In this document: positions 12,640 to 24,880 of the stretch, one piece after another
Position numbering within the stretch: the stretch's first letter is position 1
How the letters are laid out: each line of letters starts with the position of its first letter
Assembly (NCBI GenBank): GCA_026874595.1
Contig: CM049306.1
Span: 62,874,019 to 62,938,018 of the forward strand
Length of the DNA stretch: 64,000 nt
Origin: Sipunculus nudus
Lineage: Eukaryota > Annelida > Sipuncula > Golfingiida > Sipunculidae
Direction: 5' to 3'
The notes under the pieces: generated by a model
Told to the model about the DNA's origin: nothing
Database searches by the model: none
The model's input: only the letters and a program-made list of their open reading frames with translations
Translations under genes and position numbers: made by a program

Positions 12640-13948
12640 AATTTCGTCATAAAAATTAGGTAAAAAAGCATAGGTTTAGCAGTGTGATATTGCTTCCCTA
12701 TAACAACCAGAATCCATTGAACTGCCTAGTCCTTACCAATGTGTAAAACGTTTTCCTTTTTTGTCATGACCTTGAACTTAGCTCTCAAGGTTAAGTCCAA
12801 TGTCCTTTTTTTTGTCATCATTTGCTTAATAGTAAACAGATATTTAATTGGATTTAATCCGACGGAAAGCTTCGATGCATGCGTCTCTCGAACTGATTAA
12901 GTTGTGGGTGACCTGGACCTTAATTTGCGGAACTTATTGTTTACATCGTTGGGCACGTGTGTTCACTTCTCATGTTCAGCTCTATATGATACCTTAAAAA
13001 GGGATTATTAGTATACCCAAGTCTTATTTTAATTTATAAGCTGGTTGATAGAAAAATAATGTCCAAATTGTTTATTATTTTGCTATGAATTCCCCATTCT
13101 TACTGCTTCCTCCAGAGAATTCTTAATTTGCTGAGTTAATTTTACCTCTATCAAGCAAGGTTTATCATGTAATTATAGACGTTGGTTGATTTGTCTGTTA
13201 GCATCTGTATTCAAAAGTTATAGACTAATTTATGAGTATAGAGCCAGAAAAAACAATCCAAACCAATTTAGGGTTTACCTTGAAAACAAGACCAGTTTTA
13301 CTTAAAAGATGCTTTACTGTTGTGAAAAAAAAGGCGAAAAAGACCGTCTTTTTTTGTCTTTGGTTTTAGGGGAGCCTTAAATTGAATGTCAATTTCCGAA
13401 AAGGGCGAGTAGACCGGCTATGCAAAATCGAGTTGGTGAACTTGTCACACATTCCTCATGAATAAATATAATCATCGTGCTACAAACTGTAAATTAAAAA
13501 AATAAACATAATATGAATTTTCTGACTTCAAAGTCTGCATTTACGTTTTGTCTCAACTATGTCTCGGTAAAATATTATAAGTTGCACAGTCTTACCAATT
13601 TACAACTATTTCACAGTTTACAAAAATATCAGATCGTATATAAAGTGGAGAATAAATAAGATATATTTTGATTTCTAGCCGTCGAGTCATGTTTTGTTAG
13701 TTTTCCATGTCTGCAAATTATTGAATTTTAGATTGAAACTACGATTACATGTTTAAATGAGATGAAATGTGATACTGGCCATATCTAATACCTCTTTCTC
13801 TCATCCATCAATTACTGTTGATTTTTTTAAAATCATTATTCTGAAGTTTAAGATTAGAAGTAGGGCAGTTTTTCGTTTAAAACTCGGCAATTTTTTATAG
13901 GAATACAGTGACTTAAATCCAGGTAACGTATCAGAATATATACACTAC

Positions 13949-13949
<1 letters not shown>

Positions 13950-13993
<44 letters not shown>

Positions 13994-14026
13994 TATATGA
14001 GAAATGCCTATGGCAAGTACCTGCAC

Positions 14027-14089
<63 letters not shown>
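13950..14089. repeat. Two (TA)n microsatellites separated by 28 bp of unique DNA
   Basis: TA runs at about 13,950-13,999 and 14,029-14,089 flank a short GC-richer spacer. Confidence 0.95.
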
Positions 14090-14090
<1 letters not shown>

Positions 14091-14136
14091 CATTATGCAA
14101 AGTATCCATAAACAAGCCCACCCCCACATGCAAAAT

Positions 14137-14152
14137 CCTGGATCCGCCCCTG
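14137..14152 (-). mobile_element. Terminal fragment resembling a CAGGGGCGGATCC transposon end
   Basis: CCTGGATCCGCCCCTG is the inverse of CAGGGGCGGATCCAGG, a terminal motif I associate with hAT-like elements that begin CAGGGG. No matching opposite end was found on the other side of the TA tracts, so this is at best one end of a truncated element. Confidence 0.3.
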
Positions 14153-14154
14153 GT

Positions 14155-17100
14155 CTAGTGTACCTTTCCAATTGATCTTATTTATATTGAACAGAATTAT
14201 ACAAAAACATGCTGTTGCGTATAACTGTTACTTTTAATGTTACTTTCGCCTTTGGGTTTAATGTCATGTTAGCTGTTGCTTCCTATTAATTGCAATAACA
14301 TTTGCAGAATCTTTAGATTTGCTTATATATTCATGTAGTCATGTCTACTTTTCATTACTAGTTGGACTATTCTTCTCAACACTAGACATTATTTCAACTA
14401 ACAAATTTTTATGTTATCAAAATTTGCGCTGAAGTAGTAGCCGAACTATTATATAAATAGCGTGCCATTTCTACTGTTAAACTTGAATAATACAGCTGAG
14501 CGGTTTTGTGATAAGACCGGTATTATTTTGACATTGTTGTCAGCGTTTACGTAATTAGGGCTATTACCTGCCGCTTAGTGAAGGAAGTTGAACACGAGCC
14601 CATAGATGAAGTGCTGTTGCTTATTGGCCTGTTTGTGTTTTTAGGGCTTGATATGGTGGACGAAAAGGTCAGTAGACGCCGTGACGTAGAAATTATGGGT
14701 TATACCCGCCAGTTTATGGAACAGCCCTGCCCACGGGGCGCCCGTTGCCCTATAGTTTCCCCTCTGCTTATCACTTATCGGCACATTATGTGTCTGCAAG
14801 ACGAGCTTTGGGCTGGAAGAGCGTGATACTTTAATGGACACCTCTTGCTGTACATTGATCATGATTTGGTTTCCTTGTCCGTCTACGATATCACAGACCT
14901 GTACACCCGCCGTCTCCCAAATTAAACCCCTTTCTTGTGTCATAAATCGTTTGGTTTGTCAAATCTTTACATTTTTTGTCAGGTACGACTCCTTATATAG
15001 ACTGACAATGTAGGTTTATTTTTTAAAACCTCAGTTAGGTTTGTATCAAATGAAATCCATAATCCAGTTACTCTTCTGAAACAACATAGGCCATCCTTAT
15101 CAATACAATTTAGCTGTAAATACATACTAACAAATGAACCTAAATGGTACCAAAACAACTGCATTTTGACCGCAATATCACTTACGTGAATTGAAAATAT
15201 TGCCATCTCGCGGTTATAAGTCGCAATATATTGGACTAAGTGGCAAATAATTTACAGTTAGGAAATTAAAATGAGGACTCGCTAAATTGATTGAAAACAC
15301 GGCAGTCTGCATTGTATGACGGGCCTAGGGCGTGCTATCGGAAATCGAGCCGCTATTTGAAGTCATAGGTCCTATTGCTTTCACTTGATTAAGTGGAATA
15401 AAATTCAGCATTTATGGAGCAATTTCGTAAATTAACAAGATTTAATGACACTTTCTGGCGTGGTTACGATGGACGGTCTCATTCCGCGGTTAGTAACAAT
15501 TAATTATGATCACATCCTGGAGTAATTACTGGTTGATTTAGCGAGAGACACTGATAATGAATCTAACAGATAATAGTTTTACTTCCAGGAAGCGAGAATA
15601 TGAATTCTAATTAAGACAATTTAAGAAAGACAATTACGTTTATTAAGTATAGAGCAGCAACGGCAGCTATGGATGTTGTCGAAGCGCTAATTGAAGTAAA
15701 AGTAACATTTCTACGTCATGTGGGTTAAAACAGGTGTAGCCCAACGGCAAAATTAAGCTGTTGTTCCAAAATAATATGTTCTAAATGGACCCGGCTAATA
15801 ATTTAAAAGGTTTAGTTGTGACAGAGAAAATTTAATATACTGCCAGTTACTAATGGTGTTTTTAAGGAAAGGTTCTACATGAACACATCGTAAATACAAT
15901 TGAGCAGCTCGATAAGGCTATTTCAAAATGTACAGGCACCCAGAGTAGTAGATTAGGAACCCGGGGGCCTGTGTAATTTATATTACTCTCATATATTCCG
16001 TTAACAATTAAAATACTCACGGGAAAAGGAACTCGCTAATTAAGCTCTGTATATTATCACAAGACCATGGTCCAAACTATTGACATGCGTGTTTACATTT
16101 TTATAGTTAAGTACATGTTTAAGGAATCCTTGTCATATTCTTCTTTCAGTTGTAAATATTTCTGGTATTTTTTCCAGATTGTCTCTAATACTCTTTAAAG
16201 CTCTGCACAAATGTATTTAACAATCTGCAGAGAGGTGTGGTTTGTCACTTTAAACATATGTACTTTCTTTTGTTGTTGGCTGTGTAGTGCCTGTTGGTAC
16301 ATCATTTGAGTCTAATTAAGTGTTGTTTTTAATAAATTTGCCGTTAACGCTATAGAGACACGAATTTGCCAGTACACATCTGGGATTCCTGGACATCGTG
16401 CAGGGAGTTGCGTGAGCACTACTTATTTTAGTAATAATGCTTAATTGCCTTCTTTGCCCCGCTGACAAAATGTAACTTATCGACCTGACGGAGTAGTATG
16501 AATTTTTAGTATCTAAAGCACTGTACATCTTGATAAAGATGCATATATATGTCATCTTTTGACAAAGCTTCATGGCCTACATGTATTCGTTATCAATAAA
16601 AATAAACCAAACCGATCATTAGATTTGTTTGTTTACTTTCTAACAACGCCTTTACCGTGTGATACGCCACTGCATGTTTGTTGGAATTCTGGTCGTATAC
16701 AAACATGAATTGAGCGGGTTGGTGGACGGTACCCAACTTGTAAGTGACACAGGAAATATACAAGATACTTTAGAGATGTGACTAACACATTTGTACGTTC
16801 TTGTTCTTTTGTGTTATTTTATCTGATGTTAAGATTACCGGCTATTTGCCACGATAACCGATGCAGTATGGAAGGTGGTGCAGTTAACTGTACGACTTTT
16901 GTTTCGACTCCCGTAAATCTTAACTTCCAGTGTAAATGCCTACTGCGTCATTTCATAAAAAATAAATTTTGGGACATCCGCAAAGCAAAGCACTGTAACA
17001 TTTAGTATTATTTTCCGTAATATTTTGGTATACAAACTATCCATTTAAAGACCCGGAGCGAGTCTTGTGGCAAGCGGCACCGTAAAGCTTTTGCATTAGA

Positions 17101-17610
17101 TCTTCATCAATCACAACAGTCTGCAATATCTGCCACCCGGATATGATGATAACCATGCGAAAACTGGGCGTAAGTTGTCTAAGAAGTAGAGCAGTACCAA
17201 ACAGTCATTTCTGTCCATCGTAGCAAAACGATCAGAGCAACTGTAATATTAAACCCACTTGCAGTTTTCATTCACAAGTTCACAGATTCAATTTGTGTGG
17301 ATGTATATAATTGGTTGTTGCGTTTGATTTTTGTTCCCTCTTAATCACAAAAGTGTTGTTCGTAGTATTTATGTGGGTCTTGCACATCTGAAAGCCTACA
17401 ACAGCATACATTCATTAAAGGAATCTAATTAAAAGTCTCCTTGCTTCTGATCAAATTGAAATTAAATAAATGCTGGGTACAGATATCCACAGGTGTGTTA
17501 TTTTCCATGGAGTATCTAAAACAAACAAGAATTGAAATAACATTGGAAACATTGAAATTCTATAATGTAACATCTATATAATTAATACGGAGTTGGGTTT
17601 TTTTCTAGAC
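14155..17610. other. Non-coding stretch, possible conserved regulatory DNA
   Basis: No exon is supported. The open frames at 14,578-14,943 on both strands have no recognisable domain or splice context. About 15,230-16,060 is low in repeats and rich in homeodomain-type TAATTA/ATTAAT words, with GC-balanced islands, a texture common in conserved non-coding elements. That reading cannot be verified here. Confidence 0.35.
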
Positions 17611-17614
17611 CACG

Positions 17615-19260
17615 GTTTCTTCTACGTCTGTGACGCTTTTTCAGGAGGCGCCTCGGGGATTTTCACTGGCCTGTTAAGACCGTGACCAGAGCGCATGTCC
17701 TGCACAAAAGGCATTTCTGTGCAATACGCGGTCAGTCGGGTCCACTATAATCCCTATTGACCCCTCATATCCTGTGTTACGCCTGTAAAGGAATTTTCTC
17801 TCTCAAAAGGAAGTAAAGGTTTTTAATCCAAAGTCCACATGACTCCGCCTTCAATGCGAGGGCTTTTCAGTTTGGTCAGCACTTTGCATTGAGTCCAGTG
17901 ATGTGACCATTGTTTGACAAATTTTTTTAGGGGTTACAGGTATGTAGATTTTTATACATTCAAAGATATCTTTCCATGATAGGCATGATTTCAAAATTTT
18001 CAAAAGTTCGGCCAAGTCATGTGTTTTATAATTTTTTTTTAAAAGAAGCCCGAAAACTTAATTAACATTCGGGTGGGTGGGGGTTAGACAGAGTGTCCGT
18101 CTCTATAATACACTGGGAGGCTTACTATGTAGGCTAGGTGGGGGTAGGGTCTGGGAAGGGGGGGGGGGGGGTCACATATTTTTTTAAGATCCGTTGTCTG
18201 TAGGGACGGTGAAACATGAGAAAATATCACCAGTACATCTTTAAATTGTCAACAAACTAGAATCTGTAGTCAGGGCGTACAGACCTCCATCAGAATTTTC
18301 TTTAATATCAGTCATGTGTTCACGTGTATGCGTTTCATGTGTTAAAACTGTCATGCTTCAGTAACACGAGTTCACCTTGCGAGTGGCAGAACAAATAAAT
18401 ACGAATGAGTGGCTTCCACACGGGGACAACGGAATGGTCCTTTGTCATAATGGTTTAAAAGAAAATATATATTGTTGTGATTCTTATTACTCCAAAATGA
18501 AATTGACGATTGATATGTCTTAACCTTAACCCTCTACAAATGTTCAGCAAAACATTTTTCGCCTGTCACGCTTTTTTCAGGAGGCGACCTGTTATCCCAA
18601 CTGAACCCCATTTCCATGATATCGCCTGTTAAGGAATTTTACTCGGTCAAAAGGAAATAAAGATTTAAAATTCAAGGGCGGAACGCATGTCCGCATTAAT
18701 CTTTTAATAGGGAGCATTTTTCCGTTGAGTGGACACAAAGAGCTGAGACCCTTTACACGATCACCGTTTTATAGGTTTACAGGCATGTTGATTTTTATAC
18801 ATTCAGAAGTATCTTTCCATGAAAACCATAGTTTTAATAGTTCGGCCGATTTATGGGTTGTTTGTAAAAGTTTTTTTTCAAAAGGAAGCCCGGGGGGGGG
18901 GGGGCATTGCACACACTTCTAAGAGTCCTCAATCTTTTTGGGACTTTGAATCCCCTGCCAGAATATACTAACCATTCGTTCGTTCATACGTGCATGTTTC
19001 ATGTAAAACATTGTCATGGTTCAGAAACACGGGCTCACAAAGCGAGTGGCAGAACAACTGCATACGAATAGGCAGCTTTTACTCAGGGACAAAGGAATAG
19101 CCATTTATATTTATTCCTATGAGGAATTGTGATTATAAGCACTTAAGAAAAAATATATATTATGGTGATTCCGATTACCTCCAAAAAATGTAATGGATTA
19201 CGGATGCAGTTTTACTCTACCCCTCTACAAATTTTCAGCAAAATCTTTATATTTCCTTCT
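17615..19260. repeat. Tandem duplication of a ~0.7-0.9-kb non-coding unit
   Basis: Unit 1 (about 17,615-18,550) and unit 2 (about 18,551-19,260) share blocks in the same order. These are GACGCTTTTTCAGGAGGCG / CACGCTTTTTTCAGGAGGCG, a CGCCTGTAAAGGAATTTT / CGCCTGTTAAGGAATTTT block, TTTTTATACATTC, AAGAAGCCCG / AAGGAAGCCCG, a poly-G tract, GCGAGTGGCAGAACAA and CCCTCTACAAAT. Divergence is substantial, so the duplication is old. Nothing coding is evident. Confidence 0.8.
18160..18171. repeat. Poly-G tract
   Basis: Homopolymer G run in unit 1 of the duplication. Its counterpart in unit 2 is at about 18,890-18,904. Both are potential quadruplex formers. Confidence 0.8.
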
Positions 19261-19426
19261 GCGTTAAGTTGATGAAAGACAATGCAACGAACCAAGGCTG
19301 AAGTGGTTTCTTTGCTAAATGCTTTCATCGAAATATACCTGCTTTCTTTTTATCTGGGAGAGTTGTCAATTTTGCATCAGACCTGCTTATTCCATGAAAA
19401 TTTACAGTACTTAAATAAAAAATTTA

Positions 19427-19430
19427 ATAC
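19427..19430 (+). repeat. Left target-site duplication ATAC
   Basis: The four bases ATAC immediately precede the TGTTAC start of the retrotransposon and recur directly after its terminal GTAACA at 27,047-27,050. Confidence 0.8.
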
Positions 19431-19722
19431 TGTTACAGGTGCCTTTTTCTTGTGTGACACGGGCGTAACTCGTGTTTTGGCGCCCGTGTCTGTCCACGTA
19501 TTGCATTCTCTGTTTAATCCGTACTAGTTGAACTCTCGTTGTCATGCTGGGTTGGGGCTTTCTCGCCTGGTCGGGCCGGGACGAGGTCACCAGTGGACCC
19601 TGGTATGTAGAGGCACAGCGATGTTCTTCTAGATGATTCCTGTAACGTGTGTTTACTGTGTATTATGTTAGATCCTTTAGACTGTTCGAGAAGTGACAAA
19701 TTCTCGGGTTGGGGCAAGAAGT

Positions 19723-19730
19723 TATAAATA
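19723..19730 (+). promoter_or_regulatory. LTR TATA box, first copy
   Basis: TATAAATA followed by a G-run and CTGTGTTTTAGAGCC, identical in context to the TATA box of the right LTR. Confidence 0.65.
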
Positions 19731-20095
19731 GGGGGGCTGTGTTTTAGAGCCGAGACAGAGGAGAGAATATTCCAGCGGACACAGACGTGTTTATTTCAGT
19801 TTGTGGGACCTGTCTGATTATCCAGTAATTTCAGGGATTCTTCTATTACTAACTCTACCCAATTTAATGCTGCCTGCCTCAAGTTTACTTTTTGGATTCT
19901 TACAAGAGCTTTAAATTGGGCTGTTATTCTCCGAGAGTATACATTTAAAGAACTTGTCGCTGTGGCGGTGATGTTATCCAGGTACTATGCACTTTGTTTA
20001 TTAGGCTGTGTGATTATATTGATTTGATGTTATACTGTTATTGTACTGTGTAATTATATTGATTTAGGGTACTGTAATGTTAGGGTTGTTTTAAG

Positions 20096-20101
20096 AATAA
20101 A
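20096..20101 (+). terminator. LTR polyadenylation signal, first copy
   Basis: AATAAA in the conserved context GAATAAATTATAGTTATTTGTTAACA, shared with the second copy and with the right LTR. Confidence 0.55.
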
Positions 20102-20207
20102 TTATAGTTATTTGTTAACATTAATTCCTGAAATGCGTGTTTACTGTTGAGTAGGGTCCTTATAGACTGTTCGAGAAGTGGTAAATTCCCTGCTTTGGGT
20201 GTGAAGG

Positions 20208-20215
20208 TATATAAA
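20208..20215 (+). promoter_or_regulatory. LTR TATA box, second copy
   Basis: TATATAAA preceded by GTTCGAGAAGTGG and followed by GGGGCTG, the same arrangement as the first promoter. Only the left LTR contains this second promoter. Confidence 0.6.
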
Positions 20216-20573
20216 GGGGCTGTTTTTTAGAACCAGAGGGCAGAGAGCAGAGAGCAGAGCAGATACCAGCGGACGTCAGAAGGGTGTGTCAGGACCTTAT
20301 CCGACGAATGCGGCAATTACAGAGTTTCAAGAACTTTTTCCTGGATTTTATACATTTGGACTTCAGTTTACTTTCTGTGTTGTTGCAAGAACTTTCTACT
20401 GGACTGTCATTCTCCGAGAGTTAACATTATCAAGGACTATCGTTGTGATGGTGTTGGTATCAAGGTACTGTACCATTATCTTTATGTGTGATTATATTGA
20501 CTTGTTACTATAACGCTGTTTTACTGTATAATTGTATTGATTTAGTGTATTGTATTGTTAGGGTTGTTTTAGG

Positions 20574-20579
20574 AATAAA
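20574..20579 (+). terminator. LTR polyadenylation signal, second copy
   Basis: AATAAA in the duplicated R/U5 segment of the left LTR. Confidence 0.5.
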
Positions 20580-20732
20580 TTATAGTTAGTTGTCTACAAA
20601 AAACCACTGACTTCTTTATTCATTTCCCTAGACATTTTGCGCTGCCTACAGAATCTGTTTTTTTTATCTCCATCACAAAATTTGTGTTCATCACGCATAC
20701 GTGATCTGTTTATATTAGGTTCCGTAACTTAA

Positions 20733-20752
20733 AATTGTGGGCTCGTCTAGGA
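20733..20752 (+). other. Candidate primer-binding site (tRNA-Pro type)
   Basis: Just inside the left LTR, TTGTGGGCTCGTCTAGGAG resembles the 18-base primer-binding site complementary to the 3' end of tRNA-Pro, with 14 of 18 positions agreeing by eye. Position is right for a PBS. The mismatches may reflect decay or use of another tRNA. Confidence 0.45.
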
Positions 20753-21107
20753 GGCGTAATAGTTTTGAAAATTTATTAGGCCTTGACCTGGACACGTTTT
20801 ATCATACATTGTTTACAAGATTACATACTGTTTACAAGTGCCGTCTAAATCCATAGAAGAATCCGTAGCTTGCGGGGTAAAAACCTCAGTTGATTCCTGC
20901 GAGTAATAATAAGGCTAGATCCTTTCAAGACTCCTGCGAGGACTATCCTTTAAATAAGGCTAAGTCCTTTTATGACTCTTGTGAGTGTATTTCAAATGAG
21001 GCCAGGTCCTCTTATGACAAACAGAGGAAAATTCCTCTGTTGACTCACATGAGGAGTTTGATTGTAAAAAGTATGTAGATTCCTTTAACGACTCTGAAAA
21101 AGAGTTT
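20753..21107 (+). pseudogene. Residual leader/gag region, mostly deleted
   Basis: Only about 350 bp separates the PBS from the protease, whereas an intact gag would need over 1 kb. The segment carries three imperfect ~63-bp repeats with a core like AAGGCTAGATCCTTTCAAGAC (20,910-21,030), translating to a repeated S-[FY]-[QY]-D-S-C-E pattern. No capsid motif or CCHC zinc knuckle is visible. This may be the surviving tail of gag. Confidence 0.45.
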
Positions 21108-21566
21108 ATGACTGACACAGTCAATGTCAGTTCTTTGTTTGATGAAGCTGAGGTAGTAGATTACTCTCCTGACTCTGAAATGGAGTTATTTGAGCCATTC
21201 ATACATGATGGTTTTGTATCACTTTCAAGTGAATTTTCATATCCTACCCCTATTAGAATTTTGAGGGACACTGGTTCAGGCCAGACTCTCGTGTTAGCAA
21301 ACACTTTGCCATTTTCTGATAGGTCTTTTACTGGTTCACATGCACTTGTTAATGGTGTGTTTTCAGACAGGCACACTTCAGTTCCGGTTCACAGTATCCA
21401 TCTTAAGTCAGATTTGATTTCTGGGAATATTACTGTGGGCATAAGAACTACTTTACCCTTTAAGGGAGTTCAGTTGCTACTAGGCAATGATGTTGCAGGT
21501 GACAAAGTACAGCCTGTACCAATAGTGACAGAAAAGCCGTCACTTAATCAGGACACTGATCCGTAA
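21108..21566 (+). pseudogene. Retropepsin-like protease remnant
   Basis: A 152-codon open stretch with an aspartic protease signature: the active-site triplet D-T-G-S at residues 54-57 (D54 codon at 21,267) after hydrophobic ILR, and the late flap/dimer motif LLLGNDVAGD near residues 124-133. The frame is intact but has lost its upstream gag and stops at TAA before integrase. Retropepsins cleave the Gag-Pol polyprotein and act as dimers. The start shown is the first ATG, not necessarily a real initiation site. Confidence 0.75.
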
Positions 21567-21589
21567 AGTCAGGAAATCCCTGGTCTGTA

Positions 21590-22967
21590 TCCTTCATGTG
21601 CTGTTTCTAGATCTATGGCCAAGAAAAACACACATGAGGATATTGGTCCAGGTTATAATACTCATAGCATTTTCAAGGACAGAACTTATCACGGAACAGC
21701 ATAAGGACCTTGATATTTCATGTTTGTTTCCCAGGCCATTTTCTAAAGATGAACTGTCACAGAACCCAGTTTGTTTCTATGTTAAAAATGGAGTGCTTAT
21801 GCGTAAATGGCGACCACCTGATGTATGCGCTGATGATGAGTGGGCCATCAAACATCAAATAGTAATGCCAAAAAGCTTTTCGCAATGAAACTCTTAGCAT
21901 GGCACATGAAGCTCCTTTTTCTGGCCATTCAGGTATAAACATGCGAGATGGTAGGCAAGCCCAATCAGAATCCTCCTAAGGCCCCACTTACGCCTATTCC
22001 TGCTTTCGAGGAACCATTCAGTAGGATTATTGTTGACTGTGTTGGACCACTGCCCAAAACAAAATCTGGACATGAATACTTGCTGACAATTGTTTGCGCA
22101 TCTACCAGGTTCTCTAAGGCAATACCTTTGCGCAAAATTATTGCCTAAAGTGTTGTCAACGCTCTGACTATGTTTTTTTACAACTTTTGGATTACCAAAA
22201 TCCGTCCAGTCTGACCAAGGGTCTAATTTTATGTCTGGATTATTCCAGCAAGTTATGCTTGAGCTAGGTATGAAACAGTACAGCTCTTCGCCATACCATC
22301 CTGAAAGTCAGGGCGCCCTCGAGCGTTTTCCCAAGACATTAAAAAACCCGATCAGGACCTATTGCTATGACCCTCAGAAAGACTGGGATGAAGGAATCCA
22401 CCTATTGCTGTTGTTGTCAGAGAATCCTTTCAAGAGTCCTTGGGTTTCAGTCCCTTTGACCTAGTTTTCTTACATGGACCGCGAACTGAACTTCCATTGA
22501 AACTGCTTAAAGAAAAAAGAAAAGATTTTCGCAATAAACTAAACAATGCTTGTGAGATTGCAAAATCAAATCCTAAATCTGCACAAAGTAAAATGAAAAC
22601 AAATTATGGCAGGCACAGTGTAAGTAGGACGTTTGAGCCTGGTGTAAAGGTCCTTGCCTTACTTCCAATCCCTAGCAGACCTCTGTAAGCTAGGTATTTT
22701 GATCCTTACATTGTTGACAAGAAAGTCAGTGATTTAAATTACACACTGTTGACACCAGATAGACGTAAGAAGAAACAGCTGTGCCATATTAACATGTTGA
22801 AACCATATTACGACAGAAATAGCACATCAGATGTTGTACATAATGTTACTGCTGTGAATTGTATAAACACTGACCCTGACCCAGTTAAAATAGATACTGA
22901 TTGTAAGTGTGATGTAGACATTGAGTGTGTTACAGTACCATTAAAACAAGTGAACCATGGGTCATGA
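21590..22967 (+). pseudogene. Integrase remnant (HHCC, DDE core, GPY/F)
   Basis: Several frames together cover an integrase. The N-terminal part has NGVLMRKW and IVMPKSF followed by an HEAPFSGHSG-like segment, but the Cys half of the HHCC zinc finger is deleted near 21,945. The DDE triad codons survive: D in RIIVDCVG (22,035), D in QSDQG (22,213), E in QGALERF (22,321), with D-x35-E spacing. A frameshift lies at about 22,150-22,190, another near 22,437, and an in-frame TAA at 22,686. The C-terminal DPYIVDK..LCHINMLKPYY resembles the GPY/F module of Gypsy integrases. Not functional. Confidence 0.85.
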
Positions 22968-23049
22968 CGCTCAGCTGACTGGGAAGAGATTCGTAAAAGG
23001 AAATTTTATCATCTGAATGGTAGTATATACCCGTTCAACTGAAGCATCA

Positions 23050-24815
23050 AACAGATTAACCAACAGGCCAAGATTGTGTCTGTATTTATATATGTCAAAA
23101 ATATAGAAAAGATGCGTAAACTATAAAAAATTACAGGTGGCTCCACCAGTCTGCAGAAACTAATAAAAACACATGGCCAATATCCATGCAAAGAATCATG
23201 GTGATCTCTGCATAAGTTGTTTAGATACTTCAGCTTTTGTATCAATTTTCCATTATTCTGAGGGATACTTCTGAGTCCTATAGCTTGAAGGATATACGTA
23301 ACAGAGACCTAATTTCAGGTTTCCACAGACACTTTTCATGGGCCTCCTTGTATTACAAGAATGAAGAATCTAGGTCCAGTTGTTACGATTTGTACCCTGT
23401 TGACAGATATCAACATTTTTAAAGGTCTCAAAAAATAGAGAAAAAAATTCATAAAAATTTGAAAAAAATAGCGGTGGCACACCCAGTCTGCAGAAACTGA
23501 TGGAACACCTCGTGATCAATATGTATGCCAAAAATCATGAACATCAGTGTTGTAGTTATCGAGATACTGCAGTTTTTGTATCAAATTTTTCATTATTCTT
23601 GGGGGTATTTTGGAGCCATACAGCTTAAAGGATATGGGTAACAGAGACCTAATTTCAGGTTTCCATGGAGACTTTTCATGAGTCTCCCTGTGTGTCAAGA
23701 ATGAAGATTCTTGGTCCAGTTGTTATGATTTGTACCCTGATAACAGACTCATATCTTTAAAGGTCTCAAAAATAGAGACAAAACTTCGTAAAAACACCCG
23801 AACAAATACAGATGGTGCCACCAGTCTGCAGAAACTGATGAAACATTCAATGATCAATATCCATGCAAACAATTATGGTGATCTCTGGATTAGTTGTTCA
23901 GATACTTCAGCTTTTGTATCAAATTTTCCATTATTCTGAGCTGTACTTTGGAGTGCCATAGCTCAAAGGATATGGGTAACAGAAACCTAATTTCAGGTTT
24001 CCAAGGAGACTTTTCATGGCTCTCCCTGTGTGTCAAGAATGAAGATTCTAGGTCCAGTCGTTACGATTTGTACCCTGTTGACAGATAGCTACATCCTTAA
24101 AGGTCTCAAAAATAGACAACAAAAAATTGTAAAAATTTGAGAGAAAAAAACAGGTGGCGCCACCAGTCTGCAGGAACTGATGGAACACCTCTTGATCAAT
24201 ATGTATGCTAAAAATCATGACCATCAGTGTTGTAGTTATTGAGATGTTGCAGGTTTTTTTATCCAATTTTCCATTATTCTGGGGGGGGGGGGTAATTGGG
24301 AGCCCCACAGCTCAAAGGATATGGGTAACAGAGACCTTATTTCTGGTTTCCATGGAGACTTTTCATAGGTCTCTCACTGTGTCAAGAATGAAGATTCTCG
24401 GTCCAGTCTTTACGATTTGTGCCCTGTTAACAGATGTTCACATTTTTAAAGGTCTCAAAAATAGAGAAAAAAATCTAAACAAATCGAAAAATACAGGTGG
24501 CGCCACCAGTCTGCAGGAACTGATGGAACATCTCATGATCAATATGTATGCCAAAAATCATGACCATCAGTGGTGCAGTTAATGAGATATTGAAGTTTTT
24601 GTATGAAATATTTGACTATTCTGGGGGGTACTTTTGGGCCCCATAGCTCGAAGGATATGGGTAACAGAGACCTCATTTCTGGTTTCCAAGGAGTTTTTTT
24701 ATGGACCTCTCAGAATGTCAAGTTACAAGTTTCTAGGTCCAGCGGTTACGATTTGTGCCAGGTTAACGGACGGACGGACGACGGGCAAAGGGTGATCGCT
24801 ATAGCTCAGATGACT
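23050..24815 (+). repeat. ~340-bp satellite array inserted in the retrotransposon
   Basis: Five tandem units, with the marker CCACCAGTCTGCAG (or close variants) at about 23,144, 23,484, 23,820, 24,162 and 24,502, giving periods of 336-342 bp. Each unit also carries CATGACCATCAG / CATGGTGATCTC, GGATATGGGTAACAGAGACC and GGTCCAG..TTACGATTTGT. The right edge ends with a short GGAC-rich run and CAAAGGGTGATCGCT (24,786-24,800). A diverged relative lies in reverse orientation at 53,986-54,840. It separates the integrase end from RT and is not part of pol. Confidence 0.9.
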
Positions 24816-24880
24816 AAGTCAGCTGAGCTAAAAACTCAGACGTGCTTTAAAACCTGGATGACAAACGGTCACACCTTACC

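Larger units (their letters stand above)
12511..13948. other. Non-coding stretch with receptor-type and p53-type motifs
   Basis: No coding sequence is supported. A p53-like palindrome and an ERE-like palindrome near the left edge are annotated separately. The remainder is AT-rich with nothing recognised. Confidence 0.5.
19431..20729 (+). repeat. Left LTR with internal duplication
   Basis: Homologous to the right LTR but about 540 bp longer. After one U3-R-partial-U5 series (TATAAATA at 19,723-19,730, AATAAA at 20,096-20,101) the sequence re-enters U3 near 20,125 (CGTGTTTACTGTTGAG). It then runs a second time through TATATAAA (20,208-20,215) and AATAAA (20,574-20,579) to GTTCCGTAAC. It therefore carries two promoters and two poly(A) signals in tandem, which suggests template switching or LTR-LTR recombination. 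Confidence 0.85.

Noticed and set aside
14578-14943. Overlapping open frames of 82 and 100 codons
   Set aside because: No recognisable domain and no splice-site or codon support; typical chance frames.
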